In this document: positions 45,947 through 55,608 of the stretch, piece by piece
Layout: every line of letters starts with the position of its first letter
Position numbering within the stretch: the stretch's first letter is position 1
NCBI RefSeq assembly: GCF_900091565.1
Contig: NZ_FMCV01000020.1
Coordinates: 62,001-126,000 of the forward strand
Reading direction: 5' to 3'
DNA from: Micromonospora marina
Lineage (GTDB): Bacteria; Actinomycetota; Actinomycetes; Mycobacteriales; Micromonosporaceae
Length of the DNA: 64,000 nucleotides
The notes under the pieces: model-generated
Seen by the model: the letters and a program-made list of their open reading frames with translations, nothing else
Databases searched by the model: none
Told to the model about the DNA's origin: nothing
Translations under genes and position numbers: made by a program

Positions 45947-47812
45947 ATGGCGGGGCGGATCCGGGACGAGGACATCGCGCTGGTCCGCGAGCGCACCGCC
46001 ATCGCGGACGTCATCTCCGAGGTGGTGACGCTCAAGTCGGCCGGCGGCGGCAACCTCAAGGGGCTCTGCCCGTTCCACGACGAGAAGAGCCCGTCGTTCA
46101 ACGTCTCGCCCGCCCGCAACGTGTTCTACTGCTTCGGCTGCGGGGTCGGCGGCGACGCGATCAAGTTCCTGATGGACGCCGAGCACCTCAGCTTCGTCGA
46201 GTCCGTCGAGCGGCTCGCCGCCCGCGCCGGCATCCAGTTGCGCTACGTCGAGGACGACAGGTCCGCGCCGCGTCCCCGGCCGCAGCAGGGGCAGCGGCAG
46301 CGCCTGGTGGCCGCGCACGCCGCCGCCGTCGAGTTCTACCGGGCCCAGCTCACCACCGCCGGCGCCCGCCCGGCCCGGGAGTTCCTCGCCGGGCGCGGCT
46401 TCGACCGGGCCGCCGCCGAGCGGTACGCCTGCGGCTTCGCCCCCGACGGGTGGGACCTGCTCACCAAGCACCTGCGCCAGCAGGGTTTCACCCACGACGA
46501 ACTGGTCACCGCCGGCCTGTCCCGCCCGGCCCGCTCCGGCTCGCTGATCGACCGGTTCCGCCGGCGCCTGATGTGGCCGATCCGGGACATCACCGGCGAC
46601 GTGATCGGCTTCGGCGCCCGCAAGCTCTTCGACGACGACGACGGCCCGAAATACCTGAACACCCCCGAGACGCCGATCTACAAGAAGTCACACGTGCTCT
46701 ACGGCATCGACCAGGCCAAGCGGGAGATCGCCAAGCAGGGCAAGGTGGTGGTGGTCGAGGGCTACACCGACGTGATGGCCTGCCACCTCGCCGACGTGCC
46801 GACAGCGGTGGCGACCTGCGGCACCGCGTTCGGCGGCGACCACATCTCGGTGCTGCGCCGGGTGCTGTTCGACAGCGACGAGCGGGCCGGGGAGATCATC
46901 TTCACCTTCGACGGCGACGCGGCCGGGCAGAAGGCCGCGCTGCGCGCCTTCGAGGACGACCAGCGCTTCGTGGGGCGTACCTTCATCGCGGTCAGCCCCG
47001 ACAACATGGACCCGTGTGACCTGCGCCTGGCAAAGGGCGACCTGGCCGTGCGCGACCTGGTGGCCCGCCGTGAGCCGCTCGTCGACTTCGCGCTCCGGCA
47101 CGTGATCAACCGGTTCGACCTGGACACCGTCGACGGCCGGGTCGAGGCCATGCGCCGCGCCGCGCCTCTGGTCGCGAAGATCAAGGACCGGGAGAAGCGC
47201 CCGGAGTACGTGCGCAAACTCGCCGGCGACCTCGGCATGGAGATCGAGCCGGTGCAGCGCGCGGTGCTCGCCGCCGGGAACGGGCAGCCGGCGGCCGGTG
47301 CGCACGCAGCGCCCGCTCGCCCGGGGGTGCCCTCGGTGGACAGCCCCCGGTCCATGGTGGAGCGGGAGGCGCTGAAGCTGGCGTTGCAGGAGCCGGTCCT
47401 GGCCGGCCCGATGTTCGACGCGGTCGAGGCGACCGACTACCAGCACCCGGTGCACGTCGCGGTACGCGCCGCGGTGGCCGCGGCCGGCGGGGCGTCCGGC
47501 GCCACCGGCGGCGCGGTCTGGATCGAGCGGGTCCGCGACGCCTGCGACGACCTGGCCGGGCAGGCATTGGTCGGTGAGCTGGCGGTGGAACCGCTGCGCA
47601 TCGACGGCGAGCCCGACCCGCGGTACGTCTCGATCACCATGGCCCGGCTCCAGTGGAGTTCGGTCACCGGCCGCATCCGTGACCTGAAGTCGAAGATCCA
47701 GCGGATCAATCCGGTGAGCAACAAGGACGAGTACTTCGCCCTGTTCGGGGAACTGCTCTCGCTGGAACAGCACGCACGGGCACTGCGCGAGCAGGCCGCC
47801 GGAGGTTTGTGA
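45947..47812 (+). CDS. dnaG: DNA primase DnaG
   Basis: Makes RNA primers for replication. The 621-residue chain has a CHC2 zinc finger (Cys41, His44, Cys62, Cys65), the TOPRIM core with VVVEGYTDVMA and FDGDAAG, and a C-terminal helicase-binding region. GGGGGTGG lies before the ATG at 45947; an in-frame ATG at 45923 is an alternative start. The Pro-rich linker near residues 445-465 is usual. The stop overlaps the following start. Confidence 0.96.
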   Translation: MAGRIRDEDIALVRERTAIADVISEVVTLKSAGGGNLKGLCPFHDEKSPSFNVSPARNVFYCFGCGVGGDAIKFLMDAEHLSFVESVERLAARAGIQLRYVEDDRSAPRPRPQQGQRQRLVAAHAAAVEFYRAQLTTAGARPAREFLAGRGFDRAAAERYACGFAPDGWDLLTKHLRQQGFTHDELVTAGLSRPARSGSLIDRFRRRLMWPIRDITGDVIGFGARKLFDDDDGPKYLNTPETPIYKKSHVLYGIDQAKREIAKQGKVVVVEGYTDVMACHLADVPTAVATCGTAFGGDHISVLRRVLFDSDERAGEIIFTFDGDAAGQKAALRAFEDDQRFVGRTFIAVSPDNMDPCDLRLAKGDLAVRDLVARREPLVDFALRHVINRFDLDTVDGRVEAMRRAAPLVAKIKDREKRPEYVRKLAGDLGMEIEPVQRAVLAAGNGQPAAGAHAAPARPGVPSVDSPRSMVEREALKLALQEPVLAGPMFDAVEATDYQHPVHVAVRAAVAAAGGASGATGGAVWIERVRDACDDLAGQALVGELAVEPLRIDGEPDPRYVSITMARLQWSSVTGRIRDLKSKIQRINPVSNKDEYFALFGELLSLEQHARALREQAAGGL

Positions 47813-48354
47813 TGGGTCTGTTCAACCGCCGGCCGAAACTGCCCTCGGCCGACCGGCCGCCGCTGGCCGCCGACGAGCGGGTGCTCGCCTGGGCCGCCGC
47901 CGGCACCGGTGAGGGCGGCAACGACGGCGTACTGGTCGCCAGCAACCGGGGGCTCTGGCTGCCCGGCCGCGTCGACCGCCTCGGCTGGCACGACATCCTC
48001 AAGGCGGTCTGGTCCGGCCGCGAACTCACGGTCACCCCGGCCGAGCCGGTCGCCGAGCACGACGGCTACCTGGTGGTCGCGGACGGCCTACCCGAGACGT
48101 GCCTGCTCGTCGACCCGGGAGACCTGCCGCACCAGGTCCGGGCCCGGGTCACCGGCTCGGTGGCGTACACCTCGCACCACGAGGTGCCGGGCGGCTCCGG
48201 GCGGATCGCGGCCCGGCGGGTGCCCGGCGTCGACGGTCTGACCTGGACGGTCCGCTACGACCCGGGGACGCCCGCCGACGACGAGGCGGTGACCGCCGAG
48301 ACCGCCCGGCTGGTCGCGGCGGCGCGGGCCGCCACCACCCCCGCCGACGCCTGA
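47812..48354 (+). CDS. hypothetical protein downstream of dnaG
   Basis: Predicted 180-residue cytoplasmic protein. The start MGLFNRRPKLP is followed by beta-rich stretches such as GVLVASNRGLWLP and DRLGWHDILKAVWSG. This pattern suggests a pleckstrin-like or bacterial PH-type fold; that is an inference from appearance only. GGAGG lies 6 bases before the ATG at 47812, and a GTG at 47809 is also possible. It overlaps dnaG at GTGATG and is probably co-translated with it. No family is firmly recognised. Confidence 0.78.
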   Translation: MGLFNRRPKLPSADRPPLAADERVLAWAAAGTGEGGNDGVLVASNRGLWLPGRVDRLGWHDILKAVWSGRELTVTPAEPVAEHDGYLVVADGLPETCLLVDPGDLPHQVRARVTGSVAYTSHHEVPGGSGRIAARRVPGVDGLTWTVRYDPGTPADDEAVTAETARLVAAARAATTPADA

Positions 48355-48448
48355 AGCCTGCACCTTGAGGACGTCTACCTCGTAAGCGGGATGGAGGCGT
48401 CGCGGGTGGCCCAGAGCGCGACGGGGGTGTCCAGCAGCAGGGTCACGC

Positions 48449-48466
48449 GCCGATTCCGAAGTCGGC
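48449..48466. terminator. short hairpin at a convergent junction
   Basis: GCCGATTCCGAAGTCGGC forms a 5-bp stem with near-matching inner bases, just before the stop of the minus-strand TAXI lipoprotein gene. It lies 95 bases after the plus-strand gene. Weak terminator at best. Confidence 0.35.
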
Positions 48467-48469
48467 GGC

Positions 48470-49438
48470 TCAGCCGGTGCGGTAGAACCGCTGCGCGCCC
48501 GGGTGCAGCGGGATCGGCCGGGTCGCCGCGGCGCTGGACCGGTTGAAGTTCGCCGCCTCCGGGTGCACCTGGATCAACTCGCCCTGCCAGGTGAACAGCA
48601 CCCGGGTCAGGTCGTACGCGAGCTGCTCCGGCATGTCCGCCGCCACCAGGATCACGTTCGCCACGGTGATGGTCGGCGTCGGCTGGGGCGTGCCGTAGAC
48701 CTCCTTCGGCAGCGTCGCCGTGGTGTAGACCGCGCCGAACCGGGCGCTCAACGGTTCGATCAGATCGCCGAGCGGCAGCAGCCGGAACGTGCCGGGTGCG
48801 GAAGAGAGCAGGTCCTTGACGCCGGGAGTCGGCAGGCCGCCGGAGAAGAACATGGCGTCCAGGCCCTTGGCCCGCATCTGCTTGACCGTCTCGGGCAGCG
48901 ACAGGTTGAACCGCTGGATGTCCCGGTCCGGGTGGATGCCACCGGCGGTGAGCAGGCGTCCGGCGATGGTGTCGGTGCCGGACTTCGGTGAGCCGGTGGA
49001 GATGCGCTTGCCGCGCAGGTCGGCGAAGCTGCCGATCTTGCCGTCGGTGCGGACGATCACGTGCGTGTAGTTGCTGTAGACCCGGGCCAGCGCCCGTACC
49101 GGCTGCGGCTGCTTGTCGAACGCCCCGCGCCCGTCGACCGCGTCCGCCGCCGTGTCGGCCAGGCTGAACGCGATCTCCATGTCCCCGCTCGCCACCCGGG
49201 TGATGTTCTCCACCGACGCGCCGGTCGGCTCGGCCCGCGCCTCGTACCCGGGCAGGTGGCGGGTGATCAGGTCGGCGTACCCGCCGCCGAGCTGGTAGTA
49301 GACGCCTGTGGTGTTGCCGGTGGCCAGGAAGATCCGCCCGCCGTGCCACGCCTCCGGCGCGGAGTCCTCGGCCGCGCACCCGGCCAGCAGCATCGCCGAC
49401 ATCAGCGCGGCGGTCAGCCGCAGCGCGCGGCCGGTCAC
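48470..49438 (-). CDS. second TAXI-family solute-binding lipoprotein
   Basis: Lipoprotein of 322 residues (lipobox LAGC, Cys near residue 21) of the TAXI/TRAP solute-binding type. ATGNTTGVYYQLGGGYADLI and RISTGSPKSGTDTIAGRLL match the TAXI family. It resembles the binding protein of the transporter upstream (52244-53263) in most of its length. It is last in an operon after a CvnA-like kinase and a roadblock protein, with a GTGA overlap, so it may deliver ligand information to the sensor rather than to transport. That role is inferred. Confidence 0.9.
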   Translation of the reverse strand: MTGRALRLTAALMSAMLLAGCAAEDSAPEAWHGGRIFLATGNTTGVYYQLGGGYADLITRHLPGYEARAEPTGASVENITRVASGDMEIAFSLADTAADAVDGRGAFDKQPQPVRALARVYSNYTHVIVRTDGKIGSFADLRGKRISTGSPKSGTDTIAGRLLTAGGIHPDRDIQRFNLSLPETVKQMRAKGLDAMFFSGGLPTPGVKDLLSSAPGTFRLLPLGDLIEPLSARFGAVYTTATLPKEVYGTPQPTPTITVANVILVAADMPEQLAYDLTRVLFTWQGELIQVHPEAANFNRSSAAATRPIPLHPGAQRFYRTG

Positions 49439-49827
49439 CGGCGGACCGCCGGTTCCAGCGCCTCCGCCACCCGCTGCACCAGCGTCGCCGTCTCGTAGCC
49501 GATCTGGCCCAGGTCGCAGCCGGGTGCGGCCAGCACGCCGAGCAGCGCCCGCTCACCCACGGCCATCACCAGCATCACTCCGCCGTCCATGTCGACGATC
49601 TGCTGCCGTACCCGGCCGGCGGACATCAGCCGGGCCGCGCCCACGGTCAGGCTGGCCAGCCCGCTGATCACGGCGGCGAGCTGGTCGACCTGGTCGGGGG
49701 CGAGGTCCGGCGAGGACGCCAGCCGCAACCCGTCCTCGGAGACCGCGAGTGCGTGCGAGACGTCCGGCACCTGCTCGGCGAAGTTCGCCAGCAGCCAGTC
49801 CAGGCCGGTGGAGGACGGTGAGGTCAT
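49435..49827 (-). CDS. roadblock/LC7-domain protein (CvnB-like)
   Basis: Small protein of 130 residues with the roadblock fold. Residues LDWLLANFAEQVPDVSHALAVSEDGL and VMAVGERALLGVLAAPGCDLGQIGYE are typical of the actinobacterial family. In conservons it partners a CvnA kinase and a CvnD GTPase, often through CvnC. Here it follows the kinase with an ATGA overlap, and neither CvnC nor CvnD is present. It is translationally coupled to the TAXI lipoprotein gene. Confidence 0.93.
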   Translation of the reverse strand: MTSPSSTGLDWLLANFAEQVPDVSHALAVSEDGLRLASSPDLAPDQVDQLAAVISGLASLTVGAARLMSAGRVRQQIVDMDGGVMLVMAVGERALLGVLAAPGCDLGQIGYETATLVQRVAEALEPAVRR

Positions 49828-52175
49828 GGTCTTCTCCCGTGGTGTGTGGTGGTCGGGGCACGGCGGGTCGCGCTGGCCACCCCCTCGGCGAGGGCGGACA
49901 GCCGGGCACGTACCACTTCGGGGTCGAGCAGGTCGGTAGCCGGCGGCGGCGCGGTGGCGTCCGGCATCGGCTCGGGCAGGTGACCGCCCACCTGCCGCCG
50001 GGGCAGACCGGCGGCGGTGGTCGGCGTCGGCGGCACGCTCACCGGCCGGATCCGCGCCGCGCTCGGCGCCGGCAACGCGCCTCCGGGCGTGCGGACGGCG
50101 GCGACGCCGCGTACCGGGCCGACGGTCGAGGCGCTGGTGACGAGGTTGCGGGCGCCGGCCGCCGGCCGTGCGGCGGGCCCCGACTTGAACCAGGCCGCCG
50201 CGCGCGGTCGCCGCTCGGCGGCCGGCCGGGACGCCACCGACTCGACCCGGGTCAGCACCGATTCCGGTACGTCGACCTGCGCCACGGTGCCGGTGCCGGT
50301 GCCGAGGTCGTGCAACTGCACCCGGATCCCGTGCCGGGCGGCCAGGTGGGCCACCACGTGCAGGCCCATGCTGCCCGCCGCCGCGCTGGACAGCATGGCC
50401 GGCGCGGCCAGCCGTTCGTTGATCTCGACCAGCCGGCTCTCGCTGACGCCGATGCCCTGGTCGTGGACGCGCAGCACCAGCCCGTCGACGGTGCGACGCC
50501 CGTCGACGAGCACCCGGGCCTCCGGTGGCGAGTAGACGGTGGCGTTCTCCAGCAGCTCGGCCAGCAGGTGCACCAGGTTGCCCACCGCCGCGCCGTGCAC
50601 CGCCGCGGTCGGCACGTCGATCTCCACCCGCGGGTAGTCCTCGATCTCGGAGGCCGCCGCCCGGACCACGTCCTCCAGCAGCAACGCGCCCTCGTGTCCC
50701 CGGCCGGGTTCGCCACCGGCGAGCACCAGCAGGTTCTCCCCGTTGCGGCGCAACCGGGCGGCGAGGTGGTCCAGGGCGAACAGCCGGGCCAGCGCGTCCG
50801 GGTCGGTCTCCTCGCGCTCGAAGTCGTCGAGCAGCCGCAGCTGCCGGGTGATGAGCGTCCGGATGCGCCGGGCCAGCGCCTCCGCCATCCGGGTCACGTC
50901 CAGCCGCAACTCGGCCTGCTGCCCGGCCAGCCGCAACGCGGCCCGGTTCACCGTGTCGAACGCCTCGGCGACCTGCGCCACCTCGTCCCGGCCGCGCCGG
51001 ATCCCGTCGGTCATCCGGGTCGCCGGGCCCTCCGCCGGGGTCCGCTCGCCCGCCGCGATCGCGGTGATCCGTTCCGGCAGCTCCCGGTTCGCCATGGTCA
51101 GCGCGGCCACCCGTAGCCGGCGCAACCGGCGGCTGGTGCGTACCGCCAGCAGCACGGCGGTGACGAGCGAGCCGAGCGCGACGGTGCTCGTCGCGCCCGC
51201 TGTGAGCACCGCCCGCAGCCGGGCCGCCCCGGCCAGGTCCGCCGCGTCCCGGTCCAGCCCGTCGGACAGGTTCCGGCCGAGCAGGTTGTACCGGCGGATC
51301 GCGCCGCTCTGCGCCACGTACCAGGCGTCGCCGTCGGTCTTCAGCGCCTCCGGCGTGCCGTCGGTGTCGAGCACTGTGTCGCGCATCCGCCGGGCCGTGA
51401 GCACGTCCGTGCCGTCGATCAGCCGGTACCAGGCCTTGCTCGCCGGTCCGGAGGCGATCCGCAGGAACTCGGCCTGCCGTTGCTCCCGGGCGCCCCGCAG
51501 CCGGCCGAGCCGGGCCAACTCGCCGGGTTCCAGCCCGCCCCTGACGAACACCGCCCGCAGCAGGTCGCGTTCCAACGCGGACAGGTGCTCCTGGGCGGCC
51601 ACCGCGGCGACCTCGCGCGCCTGGTTGGCCAGGCCCGCGTCGCGGAGCTGACTGGGCAGCGCGTCCGCGACCGCGAGCAGGGACTCCACGAGCGACACGT
51701 ACGCCGGGTCGGCGCCCTCGCCGGTCACGGCCAGTTCCCGGGTGGGCGTGAGCTTGTCGAGGCGCCGGCTCGCATCGTTGAGCACGGGCTTCAAGTCGGG
51801 GGCCGCACGGCGGGCGTCATCCTGCGCCGAGCGGTAGCGCTCGACAGCCGTGTCCACCCGCCGGCGCTGCGCGTCCACGAGCGGACGGCCGGACGTACCG
51901 CCGCGCTGGCGCAACGCGGTCGTCTCGCCCAGTTCGCGTTCCAGCTCGTGCACCAGACGTACGGTCGCGGTGGCGGTGCCCGCCAGCACGCGGGCCCGGT
52001 CGGCGTCGGCGGACGCGTCGAGCGCGGCGTCGGTCTGCGCCGCCCCCAGCACGACCAGGCCGGCGGTGGCCACCAGGATCGGCGCCAGCAGTTGGACGCG
52101 GACCGAGCGGAGGTGTCCGGTGCGGTCCGCGGAGCGGTGATGCCGGCGTACGCGGGCCGGGTGGGGCAGCGGCAC
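49824..52175 (-). CDS. CvnA-like sensor kinase with nitrate/nitrite-sensor type input domain
   Basis: Predicted membrane sensor of 783 residues. After a short basic N-terminus there is a hydrophobic segment (about 30-47), an extracellular helical domain of about 260 residues, a second segment and a HAMP-like helix. A dimerisation helix with a possible phospho-accepting His (LDHLAARLRRNGENLLVLAG) leads into an ATPase domain with N-box ELLENATVYSPP and G-boxes. The last 170 residues are Pro/Ala-rich. The outer part resembles NIT domains. It starts the three-gene set with roadblock and TAXI lipoprotein, 68 bases after the TAXI binding-protein gene. Confidence 0.9.
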   Translation of the reverse strand: MPLPHPARVRRHHRSADRTGHLRSVRVQLLAPILVATAGLVVLGAAQTDAALDASADADRARVLAGTATATVRLVHELERELGETTALRQRGGTSGRPLVDAQRRRVDTAVERYRSAQDDARRAAPDLKPVLNDASRRLDKLTPTRELAVTGEGADPAYVSLVESLLAVADALPSQLRDAGLANQAREVAAVAAQEHLSALERDLLRAVFVRGGLEPGELARLGRLRGAREQRQAEFLRIASGPASKAWYRLIDGTDVLTARRMRDTVLDTDGTPEALKTDGDAWYVAQSGAIRRYNLLGRNLSDGLDRDAADLAGAARLRAVLTAGATSTVALGSLVTAVLLAVRTSRRLRRLRVAALTMANRELPERITAIAAGERTPAEGPATRMTDGIRRGRDEVAQVAEAFDTVNRAALRLAGQQAELRLDVTRMAEALARRIRTLITRQLRLLDDFEREETDPDALARLFALDHLAARLRRNGENLLVLAGGEPGRGHEGALLLEDVVRAAASEIEDYPRVEIDVPTAAVHGAAVGNLVHLLAELLENATVYSPPEARVLVDGRRTVDGLVLRVHDQGIGVSESRLVEINERLAAPAMLSSAAAGSMGLHVVAHLAARHGIRVQLHDLGTGTGTVAQVDVPESVLTRVESVASRPAAERRPRAAAWFKSGPAARPAAGARNLVTSASTVGPVRGVAAVRTPGGALPAPSAARIRPVSVPPTPTTAAGLPRRQVGGHLPEPMPDATAPPPATDLLDPEVVRARLSALAEGVASATRRAPTTTHHGRRP

Positions 52176-52243
52176 GGGGTCTCCCGGTCGGTCGGTCGGT
52201 CGGTGGGCCGGGCCGGACGCGCGTCCGGCCCGGCCCGATCGGG

Positions 52244-53263
52244 TCAGCTCGCGCCGAGGTCGCTCAGCGCCCGCTCCGCGCCGCGGTGCAGCGGCACCGG
52301 GTCGGTCTTGCGGGCGTTGCCCAGCTCGATGCCCTTCGCCGCCGGATTGGCCTGGGCCAGGGCGTCCTTTGACTCGAAGACCGTCCGGGTGACCGCACAG
52401 GCCACGTCGGCGTCCAGGTTGTCGCGCACCAGCAGCACGTTCGGCACCACGATGGTGGGCACGTCGGCCGAGGTCCGGTAGATGTCCTTGCCGATGGTGC
52501 CCGCCTGGTACGCCGGGTTCAGCTCGGCCATCTTCGGCAGCAGCGGGCTGATGTCGACGAACGTCACCTTGTCGCCGGACGTGGTGAACAGGTCGGTGAC
52601 CCCGCCGGTCGGCACGCCGCCGGACCAGAAGAAGCCGTCGATGCTGCCGTCCTTCATGCCGTCGACGGTCTTCGTGAGGTCCAGCCGCTGCGCCTGGACG
52701 TCCTTGGCCGGGTCCAGGCCGGCGGCGCTGAGCAGGCGGTTGGCGATGACCTCGGTGCCGGACTTCGGCGAGCCGGTGGAGATCTTCTTGCCCTTCATGT
52801 CGGCCACCGACGTGATCCCCGCGTCGGCGCGGACCACCACCTGCGTGTAGTTGTCGTAGATCCGGGCCAGCGCCTGCACCGGCTGCGGCGCGGTGAAGCT
52901 CCCCTTGCCCTGCACCGCGTTGACGGCGGTGTCGAACAGCGAGAACGCCACGTCGTACTGGCCGGCGACGAGCTGTTCGACGTTCTGCACCGAGGCCCCG
53001 GTCTCGGCGGCCGTCCCGGTGAGCTTGCCGTCGGTGGTCTTGCTCAGCTCACCGGCGAGTGCATTGCCGACCACGTAGTAGACGCCGGTGGCGTTACCGG
53101 TGGCGATACCGACCCGGGTGTCCTTTGTGACCTTGCAGCTGACCTCGCGGGCGGCGTCGTCCTTCGCCGCGCCGTCCTGACGGCCCCCGCAGCCGGCGGC
53201 ACCGGCGGCGACCAGGACGAGCGCCCCGACACCCGCCACTATCCTCGTGTCGATCCGTCCCAC
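52244..53263 (-). CDS. TAXI-TRAP transporter solute-binding lipoprotein
   Basis: Extracytoplasmic binding protein of 339 residues. The signal ends at AAGC (Cys near residue 20). TGNATGVYYVVGNALAGEL and KISTGSPKSGTEVIANRLLS are characteristic of TAXI proteins, which usually bind carboxylates such as glutamate or 2-oxoglutarate; the ligand here is unknown. GGGGAGGAGAGAG precedes the GTG at 53263. It overlaps the end of the permease gene by 25 bases, so both come from one transcript. Confidence 0.92.
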   Translation of the reverse strand: MGRIDTRIVAGVGALVLVAAGAAGCGGRQDGAAKDDAAREVSCKVTKDTRVGIATGNATGVYYVVGNALAGELSKTTDGKLTGTAAETGASVQNVEQLVAGQYDVAFSLFDTAVNAVQGKGSFTAPQPVQALARIYDNYTQVVVRADAGITSVADMKGKKISTGSPKSGTEVIANRLLSAAGLDPAKDVQAQRLDLTKTVDGMKDGSIDGFFWSGGVPTGGVTDLFTTSGDKVTFVDISPLLPKMAELNPAYQAGTIGKDIYRTSADVPTIVVPNVLLVRDNLDADVACAVTRTVFESKDALAQANPAAKGIELGNARKTDPVPLHRGAERALSDLGAS

Positions 53264-55608
53264 TCTCTCTCCTCCCCAAGGTCCACGGATTCTTCGACCG
53301 CCGGGCGGCCGGGGTGCCCGGCGGCGCCACGTCGGACGTACACGCCCGCGACCGCGAGCGCGGCGAGCGCCGCGCCGATCGCCATGGGCAGCGGTTCCAG
53401 CCGGAGCAGCACCAGCCCGGCGATCGCGCCGACGATCCGCTCCGGCACGCCGGCCGGGCCCACACCGGGCAGCCAGCCGCCGGCCGCGACCGCCAGCACG
53501 GCCACTCCCAGCGCCGACACCAGGCCGGCCGTCACGATCCGTCCGGGCCCGCCGATGCCGAGCAGCCCGAGACCGGTCGGCGTGATCACGAAGGCCAGCG
53601 GGATCAGGTACGCCGGCAGCGCGTACCGCAGGGTCTGCCACATGGTCGGCACCAGCCGGCCGCCGGTGACCGCGGCGGCGGCGACCGCGGCGAGCGCGGT
53701 CGGCGGCGAGACCTCGGACAGCACCGCGAAGTAGAAGACGAACATGGCCGCGGCGGGCGCCTCGACGCCCAGGTTCAGCAGCGCCGGGCCGATGATCACC
53801 CAGCCGATGACGAACGACGCGGTGACCGGCACCGCGAGGCCGAGCAGGCTGAGCGCGATCGCGGCGAGCACGGCGGTCAGCGCCAGCACCACTGCCGGTT
53901 CCGAGCTGACCACCTGCGCGCCGTCGATCAGCAGCGCGGCGGCCTGCGGCCCGAGGCCGGTCTTCGTGGTGGTGGCGGTGATGATGCCGGCCGCGGCACA
54001 GACGGCGCTCACCGCGAGCACCCCGCGTACGCCGTCGCGCAGCGCCGCCACCAGCCGGGCCGGCGTCAGGCGGTGCCGCCGGTCCAGGAAGGACAGTACG
54101 GCCGCGAGCGCGGTGGCGATGACGACCGCGCGCATGGCCGAGGCGCCGAGCGCCAGCACCACGATGATCACGAAGAGCGAGAGGAAGTGGTAGCCGAAGC
54201 GGACCAGCAGCCGCCACGCCGAGCCGGTGTCGATGACCACCGGCCGCACGCCGGAGCGCCTGGCGTCGATCTCGACGGAGAGCAGGATGCCGAGGTAGTA
54301 GAGGATCGTCGGCACCGTCGCCCAGCCGAGCACCTGGAGGTAGGACACGCCCAGGTATTCGGCGATGATGAACGCGGCGGCGCCGAGCGTCGGCGGGGAC
54401 AGGATCGCCCCCACACCGGCGGCGGCGAGCATGCCGCCCGCGCGCTCGGCCGGGTAGCCGGCGCGGCGCAGGATCGGCCAGGTCACCGCGCCGATGCTGA
54501 CGGTGGTGGCGGCGCCGGAACCGGAGACGGTGCCGAGCAGGAAGCCCGAGGCGACGGCGGTGCGCCCGGCGGCCGTCCGGGAGCGGCGGAACGCGGCGGC
54601 GGACAACTCCACGAAGAACCGGCCCGCACCGGACAGGTTGAGCACCGCGCCGTAGATGGTGAACAGCACGATGTAGGAGGCGGCCACGTCCAGCGGGGTG
54701 CCGTAGAAGCCGTTGTCGGAGTTGTAGAACGCGTCGACGAGCTGCCCGAAGTCGAGCCCCGCGTGCGCCACCGGCCACGCCTGCGGCAGCAGCCCGCCGT
54801 AGTAGCCGTATCCGAGGAACAGCACGCACACCGCCGGCAGGATCCACCCGGTGGTACGCCGGCACGCCTCCAGCAGCAGAAGCAGCAGCCCGGTGCCGAA
54901 CGCCACGTCCAGCGGATCCAGCAGGCCCTGCCGGTCGAGGAAGGCGTCGTACCCGCCGCCACCCGCGCCGACGGCGACCGGCAGCACCGGGTAGAGGCAG
55001 ACCACGAGCGCCGCGAGGGCCAGCAGCCAGTCCACGGGCGTGGGGCCGCGCCGGTCGTCCACGTCGGTCGCGGTGCGCCGCAGCCGCACCCCGGAGGGGT
55101 ACGCGAGGAACACCGTCGGCAGCACGCCGGCCAGGAAGAAGATCAGGTAGTACTTGCTGCCCTGGGCCAGCGGAAAGAACACCTGCCAGAGCGTCAGCAG
55201 CCCGACCGCGACGGTGATGCCGGTGAAGAGGACGCCGACCGGTCCGGCAAGCACCCGTCCCGGCTTCTCCTCCTCGAACCGGGCGGCCAGTTCGCGGGCG
55301 TCCTGCCGGGCCTGGTCCGGGGGCGGCTCCTTGCGGCTATCGGTCTCACCCGGGGTGTGGGTGTCGCTCTCGTCCGGGGCCTGGTCCTCGGCTCGGCTGT
55401 GGTGCAGCGTCTCGCCCGGCCCGTCGTCGGTCCACTCGGATCCGCCGACGCTTCCTTCGTCCGGCGGCAGCGACACCACCTCGGCGTCCACGTCGGACCC
55501 CGGTTGCCCGCCGGTCGGCGGCCGGGGTTTGGGAGGAGTCGCGTCGGAGGGGCGAACGGACGGCACGAGGGGGCACGATACGCGAACAGCGCGCACCGTG
55601 GGGAACAT
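53239..55608 (-). CDS. TRAP transporter permease, fused 4TM/12TM subunit
   Basis: Membrane subunit of a TAXI-TRAP importer in which the small DctQ-like and large DctM-like parts are fused, 789 residues. After a hydrophilic, acidic N-terminus of about 120 residues come roughly 16-18 membrane segments. TVSGSGAATTVSIGAVTWP and AILSPPTLGAAAFIIAEYL are the two conserved loops of the large subunit. The start at 55608 has a weak ribosome binding site; a later start within the disordered N-terminus is possible. Substrate import would be sodium-driven. Confidence 0.9.
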   Translation of the reverse strand: MFPTVRAVRVSCPLVPSVRPSDATPPKPRPPTGGQPGSDVDAEVVSLPPDEGSVGGSEWTDDGPGETLHHSRAEDQAPDESDTHTPGETDSRKEPPPDQARQDARELAARFEEEKPGRVLAGPVGVLFTGITVAVGLLTLWQVFFPLAQGSKYYLIFFLAGVLPTVFLAYPSGVRLRRTATDVDDRRGPTPVDWLLALAALVVCLYPVLPVAVGAGGGGYDAFLDRQGLLDPLDVAFGTGLLLLLLEACRRTTGWILPAVCVLFLGYGYYGGLLPQAWPVAHAGLDFGQLVDAFYNSDNGFYGTPLDVAASYIVLFTIYGAVLNLSGAGRFFVELSAAAFRRSRTAAGRTAVASGFLLGTVSGSGAATTVSIGAVTWPILRRAGYPAERAGGMLAAAGVGAILSPPTLGAAAFIIAEYLGVSYLQVLGWATVPTILYYLGILLSVEIDARRSGVRPVVIDTGSAWRLLVRFGYHFLSLFVIIVVLALGASAMRAVVIATALAAVLSFLDRRHRLTPARLVAALRDGVRGVLAVSAVCAAAGIITATTTKTGLGPQAAALLIDGAQVVSSEPAVVLALTAVLAAIALSLLGLAVPVTASFVIGWVIIGPALLNLGVEAPAAAMFVFYFAVLSEVSPPTALAAVAAAAVTGGRLVPTMWQTLRYALPAYLIPLAFVITPTGLGLLGIGGPGRIVTAGLVSALGVAVLAVAAGGWLPGVGPAGVPERIVGAIAGLVLLRLEPLPMAIGAALAALAVAGVYVRRGAAGHPGRPAVEESVDLGEEREWDGSTRG

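Noticed and set aside
52244..54865. Long minus-strand frame extending the TAXI binding protein upstream to 873 residues
   Set aside because: The extra N-terminal part is the out-of-frame shadow of the TRAP permease. The lipoprotein signal and GGGGAGGAG place the start at 53263.
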